A stretch of DNA of 64,000 nt. It comes from Oscillospiraceae bacterium (GTDB taxonomy: Bacteria; Bacillota; Clostridia; Oscillospirales; Acutalibacteraceae). Shown here piece by piece: positions 33,383-43,210 of this stretch (positions are counted from its first letter, which is position 1; every line of letters starts with the position of its first letter). Below the pieces are notes generated by a model. That model had not been told where the DNA came from. It was given only the letters and a program-made list of their open reading frames with translations, and did not search any database. The position numbers and the translations under genes are program-made. The stretch lies in assembly GCA_003526845.1 (NCBI GenBank), contig DPVM01000008.1, positions 237,575 to 301,574 on the forward strand, written 5' to 3'.

Positions 33383-34597
33383 ATGAGCATTGTCAGGCTT
33401 AAAAACTCAATACTCAGCGGTGAAATAACAGTTCCGCCGTCTAAATCCGCCGCCCATAGGGCGATGATTTGCTCGTTTTTGGCAGGCGCAGGCAGTGTGC
33501 AACCCATTACATCTTCAAACGATATGAGGGCGATGAAACAGGTTATTTCGGCGCTCAATTCAGGCAGTGACACGATAGACTGCATTGAGTCGGGCAACAC
33601 GCTTCGTTTTATGATACCCGTTGCGGCGGCGCTCGGCAGAAAATGCACCTTTGTCGGCTCCGGTAGGTTGCCCGAAAGACCGATTACGGAATATTTGCGT
33701 TTGCTTCCGGAGCACGGCGTAGAATGTATTTGCGAAAACGGCAAAATTCCGCTTTCAATCAAGGGAAAGCTCACAAGTGGAGTGTTTGAGATACCCGGCA
33801 ACATAAGCTCGCAGTATATAACCGGCTTGCTGTTTGCGTTGCCGCTACTTGACGGCGACAGTAAAATAGTCATTACAACAAAGCTTGAGTCAAAGCCGTA
33901 TGTTGATATGACAATCAAAATCTTGTCCGATTACGGGATTGCCGTTGAAGAAACGGAATACGGCTATTTTGTCAAAGGCTCACAAAAATACACAGTCAGA
34001 GATTATACGGTCGAATCCGACTGGTCGCAGGCGGCATTCTTTCTTGTCGCAGGCGCAATCGGCGGCGATATTACGCTGAAAGGGCTTGATTTGACATCAA
34101 CCCAAGGCGATAAAGAAATAATAAATGTTTTAAAGCGCTTCGGTGCCGATATCACAACCGATGGGAACACGATAAGGTGCAAAAAATCAAGCCTTAACGG
34201 TATTACTGTTGATGTAACCGATATTCCCGACACGGTGCCGGCTATTGTCGTTGCCGCTGCATATGCAAAGGGAACAACCGTTATTTGCGGCGGTGAGCGC
34301 CTCAGACTCAAGGAGTCAGACAGAATAACAAGCGTTGTTTCAAACCTTAAAAAAATGGGCGTTGACGCTTGTGAGAGGCAGGACGGTATGGTTATCGTCG
34401 GCGGCGAGCCGCATGGTGCAATGCTTGACGGATATAATGACCACAGAATTGCGATGGCATTTTCCGTTGCCGCCTTGTGCGCAAACGGCGAAACGCAAAT
34501 CAGCGACGCGCAAAGCGTAAACAAAACTTATCCCGATTTTTATAATGATTATAATTCCTTAGGAGGAAAAGCGGATGTCATCTGTGATATGCGATAA
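33383..34597 (+). CDS. aroA: 3-phosphoshikimate 1-carboxyvinyltransferase (EPSP synthase)
   Basis: Makes EPSP from shikimate-3-phosphate and phosphoenolpyruvate. At 404 aa it is slightly shorter than usual (about 430). Clear motifs: PPSKSAAHRAM at the start, ESGNTLRFMIPVAAAL and VGSGRLPERP (phosphoenolpyruvate loop), and RLRLKESDRI near 310. The segment after LESGNT differs from the plant-like GNAGTAMRP, so glyphosate response cannot be judged by eye. Overlaps aroC by 23 bases. Confidence 0.95.
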   Translation: MSIVRLKNSILSGEITVPPSKSAAHRAMICSFLAGAGSVQPITSSNDMRAMKQVISALNSGSDTIDCIESGNTLRFMIPVAAALGRKCTFVGSGRLPERPITEYLRLLPEHGVECICENGKIPLSIKGKLTSGVFEIPGNISSQYITGLLFALPLLDGDSKIVITTKLESKPYVDMTIKILSDYGIAVEETEYGYFVKGSQKYTVRDYTVESDWSQAAFFLVAGAIGGDITLKGLDLTSTQGDKEIINVLKRFGADITTDGNTIRCKKSSLNGITVDVTDIPDTVPAIVVAAAYAKGTTVICGGERLRLKESDRITSVVSNLKKMGVDACERQDGMVIVGGEPHGAMLDGYNDHRIAMAFSVAALCANGETQISDAQSVNKTYPDFYNDYNSLGGKADVICDMR

Positions 34598-35648
34598 TAT
34601 AAAGGTGTCTGTTTTCGGCGAGAGCCACGGCGAGGCAATAGGTTGTGTTATAGACGGCTTGCCGGCAGGCGTTAAGCTTGACATGGATAAAATCTATCTC
34701 GATATGTCAAGGCGTGCTCCGGGTAAGGACAAATATGCAACACCTCGACTTGAAAAGGATATTCCGCATATTTTGTCGGGTGTACTCAATGACATCACAA
34801 CCGGCGCACCTCTTGCAATGGTGATACAGAACACAAACACGAAAAGCGGCGACTATGCAAATTTGATGACTGTTCCGCGACCGAGCCACAGCGACTATCC
34901 GGCTTATGTTAAATACAACGGATTTAACGATGTCAGAGGCGGCGGCCATTTCAGCGGCAGGCTCACTGCGCCGATAGTTTTTGCAGGTGCGGTTGCAAAG
35001 CAAATTCTTGAGCAAAAGGGCGTTAAAATAGGCGCTCATATAAGGCAAATCGGCTCTGTTTTAGATGATAAATTCGATTATAACGATGTTGACGAAAGTT
35101 TGCTTGACGAGCTTACAAAAAAATCATTTTCGGTTATCAACGGCGATGTCGAGCCGAAAATGCGCGATGAAATAGAGCGTTTCAGAATGAGTCAAGACAG
35201 CGTCGGCGGTGTTATTGAATGTGCCGCAATCGGCTTGCCTGTCGGCGTCGGCGGTAATATGTTTGACACTGTTGAAAGCAAACTTGCGTCGATACTTTTC
35301 GGTGTTCCCGCAGTTAAGGGCGTTGAGTTCGGCTTGGGATTCGGCTTTGCCGACAAAAATGCGTCAAGTGTTAATGACGGATACGAGATTAAGGACGGCA
35401 GGGTTGCCCTTCTTTCTAACAACAACGGCGGCGTTCTCGGCGGAATGACGACTTCGGCTCCGATTATAGTTTCCGCGGTAATTAAGCCGACTCCTTCAAT
35501 TTCGCAGGAGCAAAGGAGCGTTAATCTCCAAACAATGACAAACGAAACGCTCGTTATCAAGGGCAGACACGACCCTTGCATAGTTCCGCGCGCAGTGCCG
35601 GTTATTGAGGCGGCTGTCGCTTTGGGACTTTTAGATTTGATGATATAG
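34575..35648 (+). CDS. aroC: Chorismate synthase
   Basis: Final shikimate step, forming chorismate with reduced FMN. The 357-aa product has GESHGEAIGCVIDG (15-28), RPSHSDYPAYVKY and the C-terminal KGRHDPCIVPRAVPV signature. Its AGGAGGA site and start lie inside the aroA end, giving translational coupling. Confidence 0.97.
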   Translation: MSSVICDNIKVSVFGESHGEAIGCVIDGLPAGVKLDMDKIYLDMSRRAPGKDKYATPRLEKDIPHILSGVLNDITTGAPLAMVIQNTNTKSGDYANLMTVPRPSHSDYPAYVKYNGFNDVRGGGHFSGRLTAPIVFAGAVAKQILEQKGVKIGAHIRQIGSVLDDKFDYNDVDESLLDELTKKSFSVINGDVEPKMRDEIERFRMSQDSVGGVIECAAIGLPVGVGGNMFDTVESKLASILFGVPAVKGVEFGLGFGFADKNASSVNDGYEIKDGRVALLSNNNGGVLGGMTTSAPIIVSAVIKPTPSISQEQRSVNLQTMTNETLVIKGRHDPCIVPRAVPVIEAAVALGLLDLMI

Positions 35649-35663
35649 AGGAAAAACTTTTTA

Positions 35664-36800
35664 ATGGATCTTTTAGAAATAAGAAAAGAAATTGACGATA
35701 TAGACGAAAAGCTTATTCCGCTTTTGCTTGACAGAATGGAATGCTCAAAAAAAGTTGCCGAGTATAAGGTTGCAAGGGGAATCCCGGTTCTCAACGAGGA
35801 GCGCGAACAGCAGATTTTAAACGATGTCGGTGCAAAATGCGGCGATAAGGGAGAAACGATTAAAACCGTGTTTTCGGCTATTATGGATGCCTCGAGAGCA
35901 CTCCAGCACAAGATTATCGGCGGAGGTCAGCAACTGCGTGATTCCGTTATGGGCGCAATCAAAAACGAGGGATTGCTTGCCCACGGCGAGCCGATAGCGT
36001 GTCAGGGTGTTGACGGCGCATACAGCGGAAAGGCGGCAAGAGCACTTTTCGATGACTCACCGATTCATTTTTACAAGCAATTTGAGGATGTTTTTGAAGC
36101 TGTTAATCAAAACAAGGCAAAATTCGGCGTTATTCCCGTTGAAAATTCAACGGCAGGCTCAGTGCACGAATCATATGACCTTATAATGAAATATCGTTTT
36201 TATGTTGTGGGAGCGTATGATTTGAAAGTTTGTCACTGCCTTGCCGCAAAGGAAAGTACGGCTTATGAGGAGATTGAGGATGTTTATTCGCATCCCCAGG
36301 CTCTCAGTCAGTGCAACATATTCCTCAAAAATTTCGATTTCACGGGAATCAACTTTACTAATACTGCCGCGGCGGCAAAATTTGTTGCGTCAAGCGACAA
36401 AAACAATATTGCCGTTATATGCAGTGAGGACGCTGCAAAAAAATACGGGCTCAAAATTCTTAAAAAGAATATTCAAAACATTTCTAACAACTCTACAAGA
36501 TTCATAGTAATTTCAAAGGAGCTTTTTATCGGCAAAGACGCCGACAAAATTTCGCTTATTTTTTCTGCTCCGCACAAAACAGGCTCGCTTTACCGTGTGC
36601 TCGGCAGATTTTCAATGACAGGCTTAAACCTCACCAAACTTGAATCGCGCCCCGTTGCAAACGGCAAATTTGACTACAATTTTTATGCCGATGTGCTTGG
36701 CTCGGTTAAGGATGAGGCTACGCTTGATTTGCTTTGTGCCCTTTATGACGAACTGCCGGAATTTACATTTCTCGGTAACTATAAGGAGATAGAGGAGTAA
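35664..36800 (+). CDS. pheA: Chorismate mutase-prephenate dehydratase
   Basis: A 378-aa bifunctional enzyme for phenylalanine. Residues 1-85 are an AroQ-type chorismate mutase (LLEIRKEIDDIDEKLIPLL, then RMECSKKVAEYK). About 110-285 is prephenate dehydratase, with NSTRF near 277. About 295-370 is the ACT domain with LTKLESRP, so feedback inhibition by phenylalanine is likely. The mutase also serves tyrA. Last aromatic gene of the operon; only a weak hairpin follows. Confidence 0.95.
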   Translation: MDLLEIRKEIDDIDEKLIPLLLDRMECSKKVAEYKVARGIPVLNEEREQQILNDVGAKCGDKGETIKTVFSAIMDASRALQHKIIGGGQQLRDSVMGAIKNEGLLAHGEPIACQGVDGAYSGKAARALFDDSPIHFYKQFEDVFEAVNQNKAKFGVIPVENSTAGSVHESYDLIMKYRFYVVGAYDLKVCHCLAAKESTAYEEIEDVYSHPQALSQCNIFLKNFDFTGINFTNTAAAAKFVASSDKNNIAVICSEDAAKKYGLKILKKNIQNISNNSTRFIVISKELFIGKDADKISLIFSAPHKTGSLYRVLGRFSMTGLNLTKLESRPVANGKFDYNFYADVLGSVKDEATLDLLCALYDELPEFTFLGNYKEIEE

Positions 36801-36801
36801 C

Positions 36802-36820
36802 ACCTTACGGAGTGTTTTAG
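36802..36820 (+). terminator. Weak hairpin after pheA
   Basis: AACACC/GGAGTGTT forms a short stem followed by TTTAG. Probably a partial terminator at most, since the next gene is 24 bp from pheA. Confidence 0.4.
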
Positions 36821-36823
36821 CAT

Positions 36824-37594
36824 ATGAAAAAAACAAAACGATATCAAACAAACCTGATTTCGAGCATAATTGTGCTTGTAACGCTTGTTTTGCTTGTTTT
36901 GCTCGGAATAATGCTTATTAATCACACAAAACTTGAAACAAGGTTTGACGCGATTGTTTCAATGCTTGAAAGGATTGACAAGGCCGTTGCAAACCTCGAC
37001 ACGGAAAGGGAAATTCTTGTTTGCATTGCCGCGTTGTATATCGCAAAATGCCAGCTCCCGATTCCGTTGAGCTTTCTTTGCGTTATATCGGGTATGGTAT
37101 TTCCGATAAAAGAGGCTTTGCTGATAAATATTGCCGGAATCATGTTCTTTTTCTGCATCAAATATTTTGAGGGAATGTGGATAGGCGGTGGCTGGGCAGG
37201 CATGATTTTAAACATTAAGCAAATGCGCTTTATACGCGATTGGATTCAGTTTAAAGGCAACGGAAATCCTTATGTTTTGCCGGTTTCACGCCTTGTTCCG
37301 ATTGTTCCGCTCGGCATGGTTTCAAAATACTACGGCTCGCTTAGGTATGACTTTGTGTATTATTGCCTTTTGAGCCTGCTCGGCTTTTTTCCGAGACTTT
37401 ATATTTACACCAGAATCGGTGCGGAAATCAAAAACCCGTTTTCGCCGCGATTTATAATTATGGTTATGATTTTGGTAGGATTTGTGGGCATCACAAGCCT
37501 GTGCTTTAATATTTTTTATGGCATCAAATCAAATCAAATGAATAAAACACTGCTGATTTTCAGCGAAAAGGAAAAATATAAAATTGTACTTTAG
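36824..37594 (+). CDS. TVP38/TMEM64 (VTT) family membrane protein
   Basis: A 256-aa integral membrane protein of the DedA/VTT type, with about five hydrophobic segments (about 12-34, 65-85, 95-115, 165-190, 205-230). SRLVPIVPLGMVSKYYG resembles the re-entrant loop motif with its conserved Arg and Pro residues. Relatives act in membrane lipid scrambling or undecaprenyl-phosphate recycling. Link to the aromatic genes is only positional. Confidence 0.8.
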   Translation: MKKTKRYQTNLISSIIVLVTLVLLVLLGIMLINHTKLETRFDAIVSMLERIDKAVANLDTEREILVCIAALYIAKCQLPIPLSFLCVISGMVFPIKEALLINIAGIMFFFCIKYFEGMWIGGGWAGMILNIKQMRFIRDWIQFKGNGNPYVLPVSRLVPIVPLGMVSKYYGSLRYDFVYYCLLSLLGFFPRLYIYTRIGAEIKNPFSPRFIIMVMILVGFVGITSLCFNIFYGIKSNQMNKTLLIFSEKEKYKIVL

Positions 37595-37605
37595 GAGAGT
37601 AATTT

Positions 37606-38886
37606 ATGAATGTTAAAGAATTAATAAGTGCAATGCAAAATGGCGCTTATGACAGCAATCTCAAGGCTGTTTATCTGACCGACGGTGCGGTTGACCTTCA
37701 AAAACCGCGTTATGTTGAGGCACTCAATTCCTTCGGCGAGCTTTTCGGCTTTGACAGAGAGGTTTCGATTATGTCCGCACCGGGAAGAACGGAGGTTTGC
37801 GGTAATCATACCGACCATAACAACGGCAAAGTTTTGGCGGCGTCAATCAATCTTGACGCAATCGCTGTTGTAAGCAAAAATGACGACAATATCATTCGTG
37901 TAAAATCAAAGGGACACAGAATGAATGTTGTTGATTTAAACGATTTGACACCGAACGAAAAGAATTTCGGCTCATCAACAACGCTTGTTCAGGGCGTTGC
38001 GGCAGGAATCAAAGACCTCGGCTTTGAAGTTAAGGGATTTGACGCATATACCACCTCCGATGTTATGGGCGGCTCGGGATTGTCCTCATCTGCGGCATTT
38101 GAGGTGCTTTTGGGCACTGTTTTGTCGTATCTTTATAATGACGGAAAAATCAACCCGGTTGATATTGCCAAGGTTGCACAATACAGCGAAAATGTATTTT
38201 TTGGCAAGCCGTGCGGACTTCTTGACCAAATGGCTTCGTCTGTCGGCTCGTTTGTTACAATTGATTTTAAATCGACATCACAGCCGATTATCAAAAAAGT
38301 TGATTTTGATTTTTCAAAATCCGGACATTCGCTTTGTATACTCGACACCGGCGGAAATCACTCTGATTTGACGGATGATTATGCCGCTGTCAGAGAGGAA
38401 ATGGAGTCTGTTGCAAAGGCGATGGGCAAGTCTGTTTTGCGCGAAATCGAATATGATGATTTCTTTGCCGCTTTGCCGCAAATTGTCGGACGGGTAAATG
38501 ACAGAGCGATTTTGAGAGCAATCCATTTCTATAACGAAAATAAGCGTGTCGAAAAGGCTGTTGAATGCCTTGAAAGCAACGATTTTGAGGGCTTTAAGCG
38601 GGTTATTATCGACTCAGGACACTCATCATTTATGCTTAATCAAAATGTATATACTCCGAAAAATCCAACCGAACAAAAGCTTTCTCTTGCGCTTGCCGTG
38701 AGTGAGGAAATATTGAGCGGTAAGGGTGCTTGGAGAGTTCACGGCGGCGGATTTGCAGGCACAATTCAGGCGTTTGTTCCAAACGAGTTGCTTGATACTT
38801 ATAAGAAAGAGACAGAAAGTATTTTCGGCGATGGAAGTTGCCATGTTCTTGTTATCAGACCTTTTGGCGGAGCAAAGGTTATTTGA
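37606..38886 (+). CDS. galK: Galactokinase
   Basis: Phosphorylates galactose at C1 with ATP, first step of the Leloir pathway. At 426 aa it is a bit longer than the norm (about 390) because of about 45 extra N-terminal residues before the substrate motif APGRTEVCGNHTDHN (58-72). The GHMP ATP loop GGSGLSSSAA is at 155-164 and GLLDQMAS holds the catalytic Asp. AGGAGAG precedes the start. No galT or galE lies nearby; it could act on a related sugar. Confidence 0.9.
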   Translation: MNVKELISAMQNGAYDSNLKAVYLTDGAVDLQKPRYVEALNSFGELFGFDREVSIMSAPGRTEVCGNHTDHNNGKVLAASINLDAIAVVSKNDDNIIRVKSKGHRMNVVDLNDLTPNEKNFGSSTTLVQGVAAGIKDLGFEVKGFDAYTTSDVMGGSGLSSSAAFEVLLGTVLSYLYNDGKINPVDIAKVAQYSENVFFGKPCGLLDQMASSVGSFVTIDFKSTSQPIIKKVDFDFSKSGHSLCILDTGGNHSDLTDDYAAVREEMESVAKAMGKSVLREIEYDDFFAALPQIVGRVNDRAILRAIHFYNENKRVEKAVECLESNDFEGFKRVIIDSGHSSFMLNQNVYTPKNPTEQKLSLALAVSEEILSGKGAWRVHGGGFAGTIQAFVPNELLDTYKKETESIFGDGSCHVLVIRPFGGAKVI

Positions 38887-38954
38887 TTTGGTGAATAGGC
38901 GTTAAAGGGTGAATTTTGGCTTTTTTGCTTAATTAAAATTGAGGAAAATTATCA

Positions 38955-39917
38955 ATGAAATATGTTTTTGTAGTTAATCCCATGGCGGGAAATGACAATC
39001 AAAGAAGAATTTTTTCGAGAATAAAATCCGCATTTCGTCAGGTTGATGACGAGATGATTATTGAAGAAACGCACGGACCGGGTGACGCAAAATATATTGC
39101 AAGCCGTTATGCTGAAAAATACGGCAAAAATTGTGTAATAGTTTCCTGCGGCGGTGACGGCACCGTTCACGAAATTGCAAACGGTCTTGCAGGTAAGCAA
39201 TCGCCGATGATGATTATTCCGCTCGGAACCGGTAACGATTTTGCAAAAAAAATCTACGGCACAAAAAAAATTAATGTTGAAAATGTTATCAAGGCTTTCG
39301 GGTTTTATAACGGCAAGCCGAGATACGATGTCAAGCCTATTGATTTGATTGATTACAACGGCGAAAAATGCATAAATGTTATGTCTTTCGGTCTTGACAC
39401 AAAGGTTGAAACCATCGGCAGAAAAATTGCCGGACGGATTCCGCTTTTGGGTCACAAGGCATACGATATCGCCGTTGTTCCGGTGCTTTTACAACCGCTT
39501 CATTACAATATCAGCTTTGATATAACCTGTGTCAACAAGGACACCGGCGAGGAGTACAGAATGACCGAAAAAGACAAGGATTATGTGCTTTTCGCAATAT
39601 GCAACGCAAGTTATTACGGCGGCGGATTTTGCCCTGCGCCGAATTCTGTCCTTGATGACGGATTGCTTAATTTTGTGCTTGTTGACGGTTTGTCGCTTCC
39701 GCGTGCTCTTCCGCTCATACCGAAATATTCAAACGGTACAGCAAGCGAACAAACCTGCGGCGAGATTTATCATACAGGCTACATAAAATCGGGCAAAATT
39801 TGGATGGAGAACGGTTTGCCTCTCCCGGGCAATTGCGACGGTGAAAACTTTGACTACAATGAACTTTATTTCAAGGTTGAGCCGAAATCACTCAATCTTT
39901 GCTACATAAATTACTGA
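38955..39917 (+). CDS. Diacylglycerol kinase-family lipid kinase
   Basis: A 320-aa YegS/DgkB-like kinase that probably phosphorylates diacylglycerol, recycling the lipid left by lipoteichoic acid or similar polymer synthesis. The N-terminal NPMAG motif and SCGGDGTVHEIANGL nucleotide motif are present; PLGTGNDFAK follows. The C-terminal beta domain is complete. GAGGAAAAT is the likely binding site. Ends at a strong terminator facing malQ. Confidence 0.9.
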   Translation: MKYVFVVNPMAGNDNQRRIFSRIKSAFRQVDDEMIIEETHGPGDAKYIASRYAEKYGKNCVIVSCGGDGTVHEIANGLAGKQSPMMIIPLGTGNDFAKKIYGTKKINVENVIKAFGFYNGKPRYDVKPIDLIDYNGEKCINVMSFGLDTKVETIGRKIAGRIPLLGHKAYDIAVVPVLLQPLHYNISFDITCVNKDTGEEYRMTEKDKDYVLFAICNASYYGGGFCPAPNSVLDDGLLNFVLVDGLSLPRALPLIPKYSNGTASEQTCGEIYHTGYIKSGKIWMENGLPLPGNCDGENFDYNELYFKVEPKSLNLCYINY

Positions 39918-39931
39918 TAAACGCAAATATA

Positions 39932-39972
39932 AAAACGGCAGTGAAGTTTGATTGCTTCACTGCCGTTTTGTT
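39932..39972. terminator. Bidirectional terminator
   Basis: AAAACGGCAGTGAAG pairs perfectly with CTTCACTGCCGTTTT, with T-rich ends on both strands. It separates the lipid kinase and malQ. Confidence 0.93.
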
Positions 39973-39990
39973 GCTTTGCTGTCTACTGTT

Positions 39991-41514
39991 TTATTTGTCA
40001 AATACGGGATACATTCGTCTGTAAAGGGCGTTTATTTTTTTGAAATATTCGCTGTCGATGCTGTCGATTGTGTCCCTCGTTGTTCTGAATCGCCAATTCT
40101 TTTCCGGCACTCCGGGAATGTTCATTCTCGCGTCTGAGCCGAATCCGCACATATCCTGAAGTGCGATGATTGCTATATTTGACGCACTTTGCCATACTGC
40201 CTCGATTATACTGCGGCACGATGCCGAACAGTATCCGCCCTCGCCCCAATTGTCGCCTTTGAAATGGCAATAATCAAGCGCAAATGCGCGTTCCGACTCG
40301 TCAGCCTCCCAAAGCCATCCCAAAATCGTATTATTGTCATGTGTGCCGACATAATTTATCGAGTTTGGTGCAGCGTTATGCGGCAAATGCGAACTGTCGG
40401 AATTCGGGTCAAATCCGAATTGGATTACCTTCATTCCGGGAAATTTTGTGTCTTCAAGCAGCTTTACAACATCGTCGCCGAAAACGCCGAGGTCCTCTGC
40501 GATAATCGGAGCGTTACTGCCGAGTGCGTCAAAAATTTTGTTGAACAAATCCATTTTAGGACCGTCAACCCATTTGCCGACCTTTGCGGTTTTGCTGTCT
40601 GCGGGAATTTCCCAATACGATGCAAATGCTCTGAAATGGTCAATTCTTACGGTGTCATATGTTTTCAGCGCATGCGAAAGCCTTGAAATCCACCAGGAAT
40701 AACCGTCCTTTTTCATAGCCGCCCAATCGTATATCGGGTTGCCCCAAAGCTGGCCGTCGGCACTGAAATAATCGGGCGGAACACCCGCAACTTTTTCAAC
40801 TTTGAGCGTTTTTTCGTCGATTAAAAACATCGGGAGATTTGACCAAACATCAACGCTGTCCATCGCAACATAAATCGGCATATCGCCTATAATCGCGATG
40901 CCTTTTTTGTTTGCATATGCCTTTAATTCGTTCCATTGCTTATAAAAAACAAATTGCACAAACTTCCAGAAGGCGGCTTTCTCCTCGTATGAATAAATAT
41001 CCTTTACACATTCAAAATAGTGAGCGTGTTTGTCGCTCCATTCCCACCACGGCTTGCCGTTTTCAAGCTCCTTTACAGTCATAAAAACGGAATAGTCGGT
41101 AAGCCATTCGTTTTCGATTTCAAACGCTTTTATTTCTTTTGCAATATCGTCGCCGATATTCAAAAAAGCCTTTTTCAAAAGTTTGAGCCTTTTTTCTGCG
41201 GCAAATTCATAATTCGCCGTGTACGGTGTGCCGTCATAAATATTTTCGCGCACATCGTCGTCGCCGACAAGCCCCATATCTCTCAATCCCTCGGGGTTGA
41301 TGAAAAGAAAATTGCCTGCAAATGCCGACGGTGAGCAGTACGGCGAATTTGCGTTATCGGTCGGGTTGAACGGCAACACCTGCCAATATGTAAAGCCCAT
41401 ATCGGCTATTTTGTCAACAAAGTGCCTTGCGTTTTCGTCAAAAACGCCGACACCGTATTGCGACGGCATTGACGAAATGTGAAGAAGAACCCCGGCACCT
41501 CTTTTTTTGAGCAT
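39991..41514 (-). CDS. malQ: 4-alpha-glucanotransferase (GH77)
   Basis: Amylomaltase: moves 4-alpha-glucan units between chains, used for maltodextrin or glycogen metabolism. The 507-aa protein has the family motifs IGDMPIYVA, RIDHFRAF (nucleophile Asp), IIAEDLGVF (acid/base Glu) and VGTHDNNT (third acid). ATG 41514 follows AAGGA at 8 bases; the TTG one codon upstream is less likely. Single gene. It begins just after a long hairpin in its leader. Confidence 0.95.
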   Translation of the reverse strand: MLKKRGAGVLLHISSMPSQYGVGVFDENARHFVDKIADMGFTYWQVLPFNPTDNANSPYCSPSAFAGNFLFINPEGLRDMGLVGDDDVRENIYDGTPYTANYEFAAEKRLKLLKKAFLNIGDDIAKEIKAFEIENEWLTDYSVFMTVKELENGKPWWEWSDKHAHYFECVKDIYSYEEKAAFWKFVQFVFYKQWNELKAYANKKGIAIIGDMPIYVAMDSVDVWSNLPMFLIDEKTLKVEKVAGVPPDYFSADGQLWGNPIYDWAAMKKDGYSWWISRLSHALKTYDTVRIDHFRAFASYWEIPADSKTAKVGKWVDGPKMDLFNKIFDALGSNAPIIAEDLGVFGDDVVKLLEDTKFPGMKVIQFGFDPNSDSSHLPHNAAPNSINYVGTHDNNTILGWLWEADESERAFALDYCHFKGDNWGEGGYCSASCRSIIEAVWQSASNIAIIALQDMCGFGSDARMNIPGVPEKNWRFRTTRDTIDSIDSEYFKKINALYRRMYPVFDK

Positions 41515-41536
41515 CAAATCATTCCTTGTTATTTGT

Positions 41537-41581
41537 TGTGAATAGGGGAAAATTCGGGATTTTTGCCCGAATTATTCACAC
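41537..41581 (-). other. Long hairpin in malQ leader
   Basis: GTGAAT/ATTCAC and AATTCGGG/CCCGAATT nest with an asymmetric bulge (AGGGGAA). It sits between the likely minus-strand transcript start and malQ. No T run on the minus strand directly after it. It could be regulatory or an mRNA stabiliser. Confidence 0.5.
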
Positions 41582-41681
41582 CTGCTTAATAATAGCACTT
41601 AAAATATAAAAAATCAATCTTTGTGTTGTCAATATATATAAAAATATACTCAAATAATTATAATATTTAATATTTTATATA

Positions 41682-41710
41682 TTGAATAAAGAAATATATT
41701 TTGTTATAAT
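41682..41710 (+). promoter_or_regulatory. Promoter of the miaB-mutS-mutL operon
   Basis: TTGAAT (41682-41687) and TATAAT (41705-41710) are 17 bp apart, 65 bp upstream of miaB. The neighbourhood is extremely AT-rich, which may raise promoter strength. Confidence 0.75.
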
Positions 41711-41775
41711 ATTTCAGTGTGAATTATTGCGATATTCGGTTACTTTCGGCAATAATTTTCGCCGGAGGTTATTAA

Positions 41776-43206
41776 ATGGCAGTTAACATTAAAAAAATCG
41801 GCAGTGAGGAGCTTGAAAAGCAAAAAAAATATTGCCAAAAGGTTTCGTCATTGCTTGAAAAGAGATATAAAAATCAGGACAAGCCGCTTGCCTGTGTCGT
41901 AACATACGGCTGTCAGCAAAATGTTGCCGACAGCGAGCATATCAAGGGCATGCTTGAGGAGATGGGCTACGGCTTTACCGAGGACAGAACTCAGGCAAAA
42001 CTTGTGATTTTCAACACCTGTGCAGTCAGGGAGCACGCAGAGGACAGAGTTTTCGGAAATGTCGGCGCGCTAAAAAAATACAAGCTTCAAAATCCCGATG
42101 TTGTGATTGCCCTTTGCGGCTGTATGATGCAACAAAAACATATCGCGGAGAAAATAAAAAAATCGTTTCCGTTTGTCGATCTTGTTTTCGGTACACATGT
42201 TGTTTACAAGGTGCCGGAGCTTATCTATGACGCACTTACAATGCGTAAGCGTGTTTTCGAGTTGCCGGATGTTGACGGCGTAATTGCCGAAGGTATTCCC
42301 GTTAAACGCGATAATGACCGCAAGGCGTGGATTCCGATTATGTACGGATGCAACAACTTTTGCTCGTACTGTGTCGTACCTTATGTTCGCGGCAGAGAGC
42401 GAAGCAGAGAGGCGGCCGATGTCATAAAAGAATTTAAACAGCTTGTTGACGAGGGCTATAAGGAAATTACACTGCTCGGTCAAAATGTAAATTCATACGG
42501 CAAAGACCTTGAGCCAAAGGTAACATTCTCACAACTCCTTAGAATGCTGAATGATTTGGACGGCGACTTTAGAATTCGCTTTATGACGAGCCACCCGAAA
42601 GACTGCACCAAAGAACTTATCGAAACGATGGCGGAGTGCGATAAGGTCGCAACGCATTTACATCTTCCGTTTCAAAGCGGCAACAACAGAGTGCTCAGGG
42701 CGATGAACCGCGGATATACGAGAGAAAAATATCTCGAACTTATTAACTACGCGAAACAGCTTATGGGTGATGAGCTTTCAATAACAAGCGACATTATTGT
42801 CGGTTTTCCCGGCGAAACATATGAGGAGTTTTTAGACACTGTTTCGCTTGTTAAGGAAATAAAAGCTACAAGCTTATTCACATTTATTTACTCACCGAGG
42901 GTGGGAACACCTGCCGCAAAGATGGACGACCCGGTAAGCTATGACGAAAAGTCAAAATGGCTTAGGGAACTTCTCGCCGTGCAGGAACAAATTTCTGCCG
43001 AACAAATGGCGTTGCACAAGGGCAAAACCTTTAAGTGCTTTGTTTTCGGCAAGGGCAAAACAGGCGATAATTATCTTGCCGCAAGGACAGACGGCAATTT
43101 GATTATAGAATTTGAAGGCGGCGAAAGGCTCATCGGCACCTTCCAAAACATTAAAGTTACAGAGCCGCTCACCTATGTTATGAAAGGTGAGATAGAAAGG
43201 AAATAA
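41776..43206 (+). CDS. miaB: tRNA-2-methylthio-N6-dimethylallyladenosine synthase
   Basis: A 476-aa radical SAM methylthiotransferase acting on isopentenyl-A37 of tRNA. The N-terminal UPF0004 domain has three cluster cysteines (YGCQQN, NTCAVREHA, CGCMMQ); the radical SAM motif is CNNFCSYC; a TRAM domain ends the protein (about 410-476). Its substrate is made by MiaA, encoded five genes on in the same cluster. The miaB-ymcA order matches Bacillus. Confidence 0.96.
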   Translation: MAVNIKKIGSEELEKQKKYCQKVSSLLEKRYKNQDKPLACVVTYGCQQNVADSEHIKGMLEEMGYGFTEDRTQAKLVIFNTCAVREHAEDRVFGNVGALKKYKLQNPDVVIALCGCMMQQKHIAEKIKKSFPFVDLVFGTHVVYKVPELIYDALTMRKRVFELPDVDGVIAEGIPVKRDNDRKAWIPIMYGCNNFCSYCVVPYVRGRERSREAADVIKEFKQLVDEGYKEITLLGQNVNSYGKDLEPKVTFSQLLRMLNDLDGDFRIRFMTSHPKDCTKELIETMAECDKVATHLHLPFQSGNNRVLRAMNRGYTREKYLELINYAKQLMGDELSITSDIIVGFPGETYEEFLDTVSLVKEIKATSLFTFIYSPRVGTPAAKMDDPVSYDEKSKWLRELLAVQEQISAEQMALHKGKTFKCFVFGKGKTGDNYLAARTDGNLIIEFEGGERLIGTFQNIKVTEPLTYVMKGEIERK

Positions 43207-43210
43207 CAGT

